Of a DNA stretch of 64,000 bases, positions 52,535-59,753 are shown piece by piece. Where the stretch lies: positions 37,313 to 101,312 of the forward strand of contig NZ_FONX01000017.1 in NCBI RefSeq assembly GCF_900113035.1, given 5' to 3'. Position 1 is the stretch's first letter. Each line of letters begins with the position of its first letter. This stretch comes from Paracidovorax wautersii. GTDB taxonomy: Bacteria; Pseudomonadota; Gammaproteobacteria; Burkholderiales; Burkholderiaceae_C. The position numbers and the translations under genes are program-made. The notes under the pieces are model-generated. The model was not told where the DNA came from. It saw only the letters and a program-made list of their open reading frames with translations, and ran no database searches.

Positions 52535-53152
52535 ATGAAACGTTGGATGGATGGCTATTGCCGGATGCTGGACTTCCTCATGGCCGGCGCGCTGGCCGTG
52601 ATGGTGGCGATGGTGTTCGGCAACGTCGTGCTGCGCTACGCCTTCAACACCGGCATCACCGTGTCGGAAGAGGTCTCGCGCTGGCTCTTCGTCTGGCTGA
52701 CCTTCCTGGGCGCGGTGGTCGCCATGAAGGACCACGGCCACCTGGGGGTGGACATGCTCGTGAGCCGGCTGCCCGACGCCGGCAAGAAGGCCTGCGTGGT
52801 CATCGGCCAGGTGCTGATGCTCTGGGTCTGCTGGCTGGTCTTTTCGGGCAGCTGGGACCAGGCCTGGCTCAACCGCGACGTGCCCGCGCCGACGACCGGC
52901 TGGTCCATGGGCGCCTTCTACTTCGTGGGCGTCGTCTTCGCCGTGTCGGCCGCGGTGTTCCTGCTCTACGACCTGTGGCGGGTGCTGAGCGGCCAGCTGC
53001 AGGGCGACGCGCTGGTGATGGTCAAGGATTCGGAGGAGACGGCGGAATTCGACGCCCTGCAGGCTCGCCTGGCCGAAGAGGACCGGCTGGCGGCGCAGGG
53101 CCGCAACGCAGCCAGCGGGGCCGCCCCCGGCCCTGAGGCCGGAAAGCGCTGA
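52535..53152 (+). CDS. dctQ: TRAP transporter small permease (DctQ)
   Basis: This 205-residue protein has four transmembrane segments (about residues 14-34, 46-66, 84-108, 124-150). The C-terminal 50 residues are a hydrophilic, Ala/Glu/Gly-rich tail longer than usual for DctQ. AAGGAG precedes the ATG. It is followed by dctM 13 bases later. Confidence 0.9.
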   Translation: MKRWMDGYCRMLDFLMAGALAVMVAMVFGNVVLRYAFNTGITVSEEVSRWLFVWLTFLGAVVAMKDHGHLGVDMLVSRLPDAGKKACVVIGQVLMLWVCWLVFSGSWDQAWLNRDVPAPTTGWSMGAFYFVGVVFAVSAAVFLLYDLWRVLSGQLQGDALVMVKDSEETAEFDALQARLAEEDRLAAQGRNAASGAAPGPEAGKR

Positions 53153-53165
53153 AGGAGGCCGCACC

Positions 53166-54446
53166 ATGACCATCGCCGTCTTCCTCCTCTCGCTGCTGGG
53201 CGCCATGGCGATCGGCATCCCTATCGCCTTCTCGCTGCTGCTGTGCGGCGTGGCGCTGATGTGGCACCTGGACATGTTCGACGCCCAGATCCTCGCGCAG
53301 AACCTGATCAACGGCGCCGACAGCTTCCCGCTGCTGGCCGTGCCCTTCTTCATGCTGGCCGGCGAGATCATGAACACCGGCGGCCTCTCCAAGCGCATCG
53401 TCGATCTGGCGCTGACCCTCGTCGGCCACGTGCGCGGCGGGCTGGGCTATGTCGCCATCGTCGCGGCCTGCGTGCTCTCGGCGCTGTCGGGCTCGGCGGT
53501 GGCCGACGCGGCAGCGCTCTCGGCCCTGCTGATCCCGATGATGGTCGCGGCCGGCCACGACAAGGCCCGCTCCGGCGGCCTGATCGCCGCGGCCGGCGTG
53601 ATCGGCCCGATCATCCCGCCCTCGATCGGCTTCGTGATCTTCGGCGTGGCGGCCAACCTGTCGATCAGCAAGCTGTTCCTGGCCGGCATCTTCCCCGGCA
53701 TCCTGATCGCCGGCGCGCTCTGGACGACCTGGTGGTGGCTGGTTCGCAAGGAGCACATCGTGCCGCCGCCGCGCCGCTCGCGGGGCGAGGTCTGGCTCGC
53801 ATTCCGCCAGGCCGGCTGGGCGCTGATGCTGCCGCTGATCATCCTCGTCGGCCTGCGCTTCGGCGTCTTCACCCCGACCGAGGCCGCCGTGGTGGCGGCG
53901 GTGTATTCGCTCTTCGTCGCGGTGGTCATCTACCGCGAGCTCAAGCCCTCGCAGATCTACGGCGTGTTCGTCACCGCCGCGCGCACCACGGGCGTGGTGA
54001 TGTTCCTGGTGGCCGCGGCGCTGGTGTCGGCCTGGCTCATCACCGTGGCCGACCTGCCGGGCAAGGTGGTCACGCTGCTGGAGCCCTTCATCGGCAGCCC
54101 CATGCTGCTGATGGTGATGATCATGCTGCTGGTGATCGTCGTCGGCACGGCGATGGACATGACGCCCACCATCCTGATCCTCACGCCGGTGCTGATGCCG
54201 GTGGTCAAGGCCGCGGGCATCGACCCGATCTACTTCGGCGTGCTGTTCATCATCAACAACTCGATCGGACTGGTCACGCCGCCGGTGGGCACGGTGCTCA
54301 ACGTGGTGGCCGGCGTCGCGCGCATCCGCATGGACGACGTGATCCGCGGCGTCTGGCCTTTCATGCTGGCCGAGTTCGCCATGATGTTCCTCATGGTCGC
54401 CTTCCCCGCGCTGGTCATCTGGCCCGCGCGCCTGCTCTACGGCTGA
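53166..54446 (+). CDS. dctM: TRAP transporter large permease (DctM)
   Basis: This 426-residue permease has about twelve hydrophobic segments. Motifs include PLLAVPFFMLAGEIM, SALSGSAVADAAALS and IGPIIPPSIGFVIFG, which line the sodium-dependent substrate path in the family. AAGGAGG precedes the ATG. It ends the module, followed by a large hairpin repeat. Confidence 0.92.
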   Translation: MTIAVFLLSLLGAMAIGIPIAFSLLLCGVALMWHLDMFDAQILAQNLINGADSFPLLAVPFFMLAGEIMNTGGLSKRIVDLALTLVGHVRGGLGYVAIVAACVLSALSGSAVADAAALSALLIPMMVAAGHDKARSGGLIAAAGVIGPIIPPSIGFVIFGVAANLSISKLFLAGIFPGILIAGALWTTWWWLVRKEHIVPPPRRSRGEVWLAFRQAGWALMLPLIILVGLRFGVFTPTEAAVVAAVYSLFVAVVIYRELKPSQIYGVFVTAARTTGVVMFLVAAALVSAWLITVADLPGKVVTLLEPFIGSPMLLMVMIMLLVIVVGTAMDMTPTILILTPVLMPVVKAAGIDPIYFGVLFIINNSIGLVTPPVGTVLNVVAGVARIRMDDVIRGVWPFMLAEFAMMFLMVAFPALVIWPARLLYG

Positions 54447-54472
54447 GGCGCGCAGGCCACCGGGCAGCTTTG

Positions 54473-54584
54473 GAGCGGCGAACAAAACCCAGCGAAGCGG
54501 TTCTGGCTAGGCGCTGCATCGCAGGCAGTACGAGTAGTACGACAAGATGCGGCAACGACGCCAGAAGGGTTTTGTTCGCCGCTC
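54473..54584. repeat. Convergent-gene hairpin repeat, copy 2
   Basis: Left arm GAGCGGCGAACAAAACCC (54473-54490) and right arm GGGTTTTGTTCGCCGCTC (54567-54584) are perfect complements of 18 bases. Inside, TTCTGGC and GCCAGAA form a second stem. The right arm abuts the pirin stop codon. It shares its core with 42617-42712, and both sit between convergent genes. Confidence 0.85.
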
Positions 54585-55307
54585 TCAAGGCATCGTCGGC
54601 AGCTCGTTCGGCCGCAGGTCGAAAACCAGCACCTCGGCGCCCTCGCCCCCGGTGAAGCGCAGCGGCCCGGCGTTGCGGATGCGGGCGCCGTCGCCTGCGT
54701 CCAGCCGCTCGCCGTTCACCTCCACGCTGCCGCGCGCCACATGCACATAGACGTGGCGGTTCGGGCCCACGGCCAGCTCGGCGGACTCATCGCCGTCGAA
54801 CAGGCCGGCATAGACCCGCGCATCCTGGCGCACGGCCAGGGCGCCGTCATCGCCTTCGGGCGAGATGATCTGGCGCAGGCGCCCGCGCTTGTCGGCCTCG
54901 GTGAAATGCACCTGCTGGTAGCGCGGCTGGGCACCGCGCTGGTTCGGCACGATCCAGATCTGCAGGAAGTGCACGGGATCGGTGCCCGAGTGGTTGAACT
55001 CGCTGTGCTGCACGCCGCTGCCGGCACTCATCATCTGCACGTCGCCGGGGCGGATGACCGATCCCGTGCCCATCGAGTCCTTGTGTTCCAGCGCGCCTTC
55101 GAGCACGTAGGAAAAGATCTCCATGTCGCGGTGGCCGTGCGTGCCGAAGCCGTTGGATGGCGTCACGTGGTCGTCGTTGATGACCAGCAGGTCCGAAAAG
55201 CCTTGCTGGTTCGCGTCACGGTAGTGGCCGAACGAGAAGGTGTGGCGCGACTGCAGCCAGCCGTGGTTGGCGATGCCTCGTTGCTGGGCGCGGCGGATAT
55301 CGAGCAT
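54585..55307 (-). CDS. Pirin-family protein
   Basis: This 240-residue bicupin has GFGTHGHRDMEIFSYVLEGAL and QHSEFNHSG, with iron-binding His residues in the first cupin barrel. The second barrel is shorter. Pirins act as quercetin 2,3-dioxygenase-like enzymes or redox sensors. An ATG at 55331 gives eight more residues but lacks a ribosome site; AAGGGA precedes the ATG at 55307. It is divergent from the LysR gene. Confidence 0.88.
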   Translation of the reverse strand: MLDIRRAQQRGIANHGWLQSRHTFSFGHYRDANQQGFSDLLVINDDHVTPSNGFGTHGHRDMEIFSYVLEGALEHKDSMGTGSVIRPGDVQMMSAGSGVQHSEFNHSGTDPVHFLQIWIVPNQRGAQPRYQQVHFTEADKRGRLRQIISPEGDDGALAVRQDARVYAGLFDGDESAELAVGPNRHVYVHVARGSVEVNGERLDAGDGARIRNAGPLRFTGGEGAEVLVFDLRPNELPTMP

Positions 55308-55343
55308 GGTGTCTGTCCCTTCTTTCTTCATCGATGGAATTCA

Positions 55344-55367
55344 CACTGAAAGAAAGCGCTTTCAGTG
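55344..55367. promoter_or_regulatory. Inverted repeat CACTGAAAG/CTTTCAGTG
   Basis: Perfect 9-base arms with a 6-base loop, 37 bases upstream of the pirin start in the divergent gap. Operator or 5' leader hairpin; the sequence does not decide. Confidence 0.5.
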
Positions 55368-55427
55368 CTGCGATGGAAGAAGTATCGGCCTGCACCGCAC
55401 CCTGCAGGTTGAAAGGTGTGGGCCGCC

Positions 55428-55448
55428 ATCATCGATAAATTCGATGAT
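55428..55448. promoter_or_regulatory. LysR-type operator candidate ATCATCGA/TCGATGAT
   Basis: Perfect 8-base arms with a 5-base AT spacer. Centre about 32 bases upstream of the LysR start codon, typical of an autoregulatory site. Confidence 0.6.
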
Positions 55449-55469
55449 TCACCACACCCCGGGAACCGC

Positions 55470-56372
55470 ATGCTCAAACTCACGCTGGAAGCCATCGAAC
55501 TGGTGGATGCCATCGCCCGCAGCGGCTCGTTCGCGGGCGCATCGGAACAGCTGCACAAGGTGCCCTCCACCATCTCCTACGCCGTGGGCAAGCTGGAGGA
55601 ACAGCTGGGTTTCGCTCTCTTCACGCGCAACGGCCCGCGCGTGGCGCTGACGCCCGCCGGGCAGGAGCTGATCCGCGAAGGCCGCTGGCTGCTGGCCGCC
55701 GCGCGCCAGCTCGAATCGCGCATGCGGCAGGTGGCGACCGGCTTCGAATCGGAAGTGCGGCTGATGCACGATTCGCTGATCCCCACCGAGGCCTTCAACC
55801 AGGACATCTGCGCCTTCGAAGACCTGCAGTGCGGCACCCGCCTGCGCATCGCCAGCGAGGCCATGACCGGCACCTGGGAAGCGCTGCGCGAAGGCCGTGC
55901 CGACCTCATCGTGGCCGCCGGCGAAGGCCCGGCCGGCGGCGGCTACAAGGCTGTCGCGGTCGGCAGCCTGGCCTTCGCCTTCTGCGTGACCGCCACCCAC
56001 CCGCTGGCCCGACTGCAGCGCCCCCTGACCCGCGCCGACCTGCTGGAGCACACGGCCGTGGTGGTGGGCGACGGCGCCCGCTCGCTCGCCGACCGCACGG
56101 TGGGCCTGCTCTCCGGCCAGCGCCGCATCACGGTACCGAACATGCAGGCCAAGATAGCCGCCCAGGCCGCCGGCCTGGGCCACGGCTTCGTGCCGCGCGC
56201 CTGCGTGCGGGTGGAGCTGGAAACCGGCGTGCTGGTGGAACTGCCCGTGGAAGAGCCGCGCCCGGACGAGACCTTCTGGCTGGCCTGGCGGCCGGAGCAC
56301 GTGGGCGAGGCGCTCAAATGGTGGAGCCAGCGCTTGAACCGGCCGCTGCTGCCGGGGATTCTTCCGTATTGA
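55470..56372 (+). CDS. LysR-family regulator
   Basis: This is a 300-residue regulator with helix-turn-helix in SFAGASEQLHKVPSTISYAV. The open frame extends 18 residues upstream over an inverted repeat; the ATG at 55470 begins MLKLTLEAIELVDAI, the usual LysR start. It is divergent from the pirin gene, which is probably a target. Confidence 0.88.
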   Translation: MLKLTLEAIELVDAIARSGSFAGASEQLHKVPSTISYAVGKLEEQLGFALFTRNGPRVALTPAGQELIREGRWLLAAARQLESRMRQVATGFESEVRLMHDSLIPTEAFNQDICAFEDLQCGTRLRIASEAMTGTWEALREGRADLIVAAGEGPAGGGYKAVAVGSLAFAFCVTATHPLARLQRPLTRADLLEHTAVVVGDGARSLADRTVGLLSGQRRITVPNMQAKIAAQAAGLGHGFVPRACVRVELETGVLVELPVEEPRPDETFWLAWRPEHVGEALKWWSQRLNRPLLPGILPY

Positions 56373-56703
56373 GGGAGTGCGTTGGCGGGCTTGCACTGGA
56401 GGGCTTGCATTGGATGGCCCGGCAAGGGCCAGGCCTGCAACGCTTCAGCTTCGCGCCGCCCTCATCAGCCCCAAAGGCACTCGACGACTTCGGGTTTGCA
56501 CTCTGCTGGATACTGTTCCATCCCCCCGGGACGGAGGTCCAGATCCTGGGGAAAAGTAAAAATCAGGGGCGGTTCAGGCACTTCACTTCGGGCCCGATTC
56601 CCGTCGCCGCCGAGCAGTCGCCCCGTCCTCGCGCATGGCTCCTGGCCGGGAAGCCTTCGCACGGAGCCCGGCCTGCCCGTGCCGATATATCCATCTATCG
56701 CCC
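56373..56703. other. 331-base intergenic region
   Basis: It begins with a small tandem repeat (GGCTTGCACTGGA and GGCTTGCATTGGA at about 56387-56412). I looked for a c-di-GMP riboswitch before the diguanylate cyclase gene and found no match to its conserved core. No gene seen. Confidence 0.5.
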
Positions 56704-57876
56704 ATGGTTCTCGATCCTTTCACCCTGCTCGTCATCACCGCCGCCCTGGCGACCGCCTCTGCGCTGTACCTGGCTTCGGAGTGGAGCAGCGTGCGCGAGC
56801 GTTCGCTGCTGCTTTGGAGCGCGGGCTTCGCCGTCATCGCCGTCGGCAGCGCGCTCGCCCTGCTGCGCTCCAGCGGCTTCGTGTTCGTGGGCATCTGGTT
56901 CTCCAACGGCTTGCTGATCGTGGCCCACGCGCTGTTCCTGGCCGGCATTGCCGCGTTCAGGCGCGCCCGGCTGCCGCGCGCCGGGTGGTGGCTGCTGGCC
57001 GCCGTCTGGCTGGCGATGCTGTGGCTGCCCGAAGGGCCCTGGTGGTCCAAGGCGATGCTGGGCGTGCAGTCGCTGCTCGTCGCCGCCGTCACCCTGCGCG
57101 CCGGCCTGCTGCTGCGCCCGCAGGTCGGCTCCGCTTTAAGCGTGGGCGCGGCGCAGCTGCGCTTCGTCCTGTGGGCCCACGGCCTGTTCTACCTCACCAA
57201 GGCCGCTTCGGTGGTGGCGCTCGACGCATTCATCAACCTGGCCAGCTTTCGGGGCGTGGTGATCCAGGTATCGCTCGTGGAAGGCGTCATGGCGATCATG
57301 TTGCTCGCCATGTCCATGACTGGCACCGAGCGCTATCGCCGCGAGGAACGCATTGCGCAGATAGCAGCCCTCGACCCCCTCACCGCTTTGAACAACCGCC
57401 GCGCGCTCTACCTGAGCGCCCCGGCGCTGCTGCGGCAGGCTTCGCCCACCAGCCCGGGTGCCTTGCTGCTGATGGACATCGACCACTTCAAGCAGGTCAA
57501 CGACCAGCACGGCCACGATGCAGGCGACCGCCTGCTCATCACGCTCAGCAACCTGATCCGCAGCACGCTGCCCAGCGGCGCGCTGGCCGCACGGCTGGGC
57601 GGGGACGAGTTCGTGATCCTGCTGCGCAATGCGTCGGCTTCAGCCGCACAGGCCCTGGGCCAGGAATTGCGCGAGGCGTTCGCCCAGCAGGCGAGCGCGA
57701 TGTTCGCAACCCCGGAGCCCGTGTCCCTCAGCATCGGGGCGGCCTTGTTCGACCATCCTGAAGCCGAGCTGTCGCATTGGCTCAAGCGGGCGGACGAAGC
57801 GCTGTATGCGTCGAAGCGGAAGGGGCGGGATCGGATGGAGCTTGTCACGCCGACTCTGGCAGGGCGTCCGCACTGA
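56704..57876 (+). CDS. Membrane diguanylate cyclase (GGDEF)
   Basis: This 390-residue enzyme makes cyclic di-GMP. The N-terminal half has about six hydrophobic segments (residues 5-210, MASE-like sensor). The GGDEF domain has DPLTALNNRRAL, MDIDHFKQVND and the active-site GGDEF in ARLGGDEFVILL, so it should be catalytic. The upstream RxxD inhibitory site is not seen. The start ATG at 56704 fits the first membrane span; the frame is open upstream. Its ligand or target is unknown. Confidence 0.88.
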   Translation: MVLDPFTLLVITAALATASALYLASEWSSVRERSLLLWSAGFAVIAVGSALALLRSSGFVFVGIWFSNGLLIVAHALFLAGIAAFRRARLPRAGWWLLAAVWLAMLWLPEGPWWSKAMLGVQSLLVAAVTLRAGLLLRPQVGSALSVGAAQLRFVLWAHGLFYLTKAASVVALDAFINLASFRGVVIQVSLVEGVMAIMLLAMSMTGTERYRREERIAQIAALDPLTALNNRRALYLSAPALLRQASPTSPGALLLMDIDHFKQVNDQHGHDAGDRLLITLSNLIRSTLPSGALAARLGGDEFVILLRNASASAAQALGQELREAFAQQASAMFATPEPVSLSIGAALFDHPEAELSHWLKRADEALYASKRKGRDRMELVTPTLAGRPH

Positions 57877-58323
57877 TGCGCATTGGCTTGCCGGACAGGG
57901 CTGTGGTGCGCAGCTGCCATCCACCTTCAGCGACGGCGTTCTGGCCAAAATGCTGCACGCGAGCTTGGGGCAATCCTTGATCACGTAGCCGTCACCGGAG
58001 CCTCGTCCGAGGTCAGCAGCAATCGCTGAAGAAGCGACCTTGGCGAGACTGCTTCAGGCTGGTGGCCGTCAGCCGCCAGTGGCCCTTTCGAGGTTAGCAA
58101 GGTCCGTCTCCCGCACGTCGACCCCGCCACCTTGAAAGTCGCACTGAAATTCCACGACGTCTTAAAAGCGAAGGCTCTGAGGCTGTGTTTCAAGAACCGG
58201 GGGCCCATAATGCTGCGAGTCTGAGGCGGACTCAGGTTGACTCCTATCAGTTATTGCTAGGGCGATGACTGCGCTCCAGAAAAAATGTGCTGCGCGCTGG
58301 TTACACACCAGTAAAACCAAGGA
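57877..58323. other. 447-base gap at the left edge of the atypical region
   Basis: No gene is supported. It marks a drop in GC and packing. A 15-base sequence GACTGCTTCAGGCTG at 58047-58061 recurs at 62213-62227. There is no tRNA end or integrase to prove an insertion site. Confidence 0.5.
58047..58061. repeat. 15-base direct repeat, left copy
   Basis: GACTGCTTCAGGCTG, exact match to 62213-62227 in the same orientation. The pair brackets the TIGR02391 and lipoprotein genes. Confidence 0.6.
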
Positions 58324-59124
58324 ATGACTCCCCCTAGTATGAGCATGACTCCTGAAGATGCCGCTGAGCTAATCTCCATGTGCGACCGAGTGTCCGAAGA
58401 CCTTCGGAGGTACGACAAGGGCGTTCCGTATGACGAGTTGAAAATTGGGACGACCTTTGCAACCATCGTTGAGCCGATGATTGCGAATGACGACCTCGTA
58501 CCTGAGCTGAGAAAGGTCGTGCCGGCGACTGCTATACATGCGTTGAAGCGCGCAATTAGAAGTGTGAGTGGGACAACCTCTTACTCGCAGGGCACGGCGG
58601 AGCAGGCGTATGGCAATGCAGTCGCAATCATGAAGGGCGCGCTGCAGCGGTTGGTTCAGGCTCAAACTGCAACTGCAGAAGTCGCCGCAGAGAACACGGG
58701 GCCCGGTCCTCTCGCCGTGGCATCAGCCTTTCCTCGGGTAGAGGATCTGCTGCATCCAGCGATAGTTACGCATGCAGTTCCTCTCTTTCGAAATGGGCAT
58801 TTGCGTGATGCTGTGCTGACTGGCGTAGTCGCCGTTTTTGACATGATTCGAGCGCGAACTGGTTTGGACCTAGACGGAAAAGATCTCGTAGGGCAAGCCT
58901 TCGGGATGAACAACGGGCGCCTCATCTTCAGCGAGGTCGACTCGCTTTCTGGGCAGAATGACCAGAAAGGCTTCATGATGATTTTTGAGGGTGTCTACAC
59001 AGGCGTACGGAACGTAAAGGCGCATTCCCTCACCCACGACTTGACTGAGGTCAAAGCGATCCAATACCTGGTGACCTTGAGCCTGCTTGCGCGCCGGGTT
59101 GATGAGTGCAAACTGCGCGCATAG
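58324..59124 (+). CDS. TIGR02391-family protein with HEPN-like RNxxxH motif
   Basis: This is a 266-residue protein. The C-terminal 120 residues match the TIGR02391 (Ymh-type) family in my recollection: ARTGLDLDGKDLVGQAF, then QNDQKGFMMIFEG and GVRNVKAHSLTHD. The last holds Arg229, Asn230 and His234, an RNxxxH pattern like the catalytic site of HEPN ribonucleases. The N-terminal half is helical with no known domain. The start is uncertain: the ATG at 58324 is very close to AAGGA, and 58339 or 58345 are alternatives. Codon use is more A/T-ending than in the flanking genes. Family members often occur in mobile and defence contexts. Confidence 0.75.
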   Translation: MTPPSMSMTPEDAAELISMCDRVSEDLRRYDKGVPYDELKIGTTFATIVEPMIANDDLVPELRKVVPATAIHALKRAIRSVSGTTSYSQGTAEQAYGNAVAIMKGALQRLVQAQTATAEVAAENTGPGPLAVASAFPRVEDLLHPAIVTHAVPLFRNGHLRDAVLTGVVAVFDMIRARTGLDLDGKDLVGQAFGMNNGRLIFSEVDSLSGQNDQKGFMMIFEGVYTGVRNVKAHSLTHDLTEVKAIQYLVTLSLLARRVDECKLRA

Positions 59125-59753
59125 CCTTGCGTAGACGCGGCTGACTGCCAGATCAGTCGTGACAGTGTTGCACGGCCGCTTTCGGGCGTCGAATTCCACG
59201 GAGCAGCAGGACTGCAGACGCTGCCGAAGCGCCTACCAAGATGGCTGCTCAAGACCGGGTAGCTCCATCAAGTTGAACCAATCTATAACTGCTATCTAAA
59301 GCGCCGCCGGGTTTTGCGGAGTCTCTAGCACTGGAAGAAAGTGGAACCATGGACACGTCCCCACACTTTCGCCTGAGGTCCGGGAACGCCCACGAGACGC
59401 TGATCGCCATGCTGGCCTATCTGACCCGCATCACATGACGACGCATCTCGGTTCTGCTTCCCAAACGACTAGAACTGCCAACCACACGGTTGGGATGGCG
59501 ATCTAGAAAAAACCAGGCAAAGAGCCTGGTACCAAGGGAAAATCCAGATGGGAATTTGGCACCGGCCCTGGTGAGAGAAAAGCAACCTCTGACTACAACA
59601 AGCGCACTGAGCAGACCGCCGCTTCAGCCTTTGCTTCTGCTTCTGAGCCCCGGCTGTGCACCTCCATTTGTGGTGCTTGCATAAACCAAAATATGACGTT
59701 ACAAATGCGCTTGCCCATTTGAGGGAATTTCAAATATATAAATGGAGCCTAAG
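59125..59753. other. 629-base gap
   Basis: Nothing convincing is coded. A hairpin CCAGGC/GCCTGG (about 59510-59526) has no T-run. A 29-codon frame at 59349-59438 lacks a ribosome site. The last 60 bases are AT-rich (AATATATAAATGG), the likely promoter of the lipoprotein gene. Confidence 0.5.

Noticed and set aside
49160..53398. 1412-codon open frame on the minus strand opposite xylD, xylX and dctQ
   Set aside because: It is antisense to well-supported genes, has no domain, and is rich in Arg, Ala and His as expected of a high-GC shadow frame.
53022..54485. 487-codon open frame on the minus strand opposite dctM
   Set aside because: Dominated by His, Arg, Asp and Gln, a shadow of the dctM coding frame.
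56373..56703. Cyclic-di-GMP riboswitch before the diguanylate cyclase
   Set aside because: The conserved core of the GEMM class was not found on reading the region.
59349..59438. 29-codon open frame in the gap before the lipoprotein
   Set aside because: No ribosome site, no similarity and no terminator.
59490..59684. 64-codon open frame in the same gap
   Set aside because: TTG-started, Pro/Leu-rich, no ribosome site; looks random.
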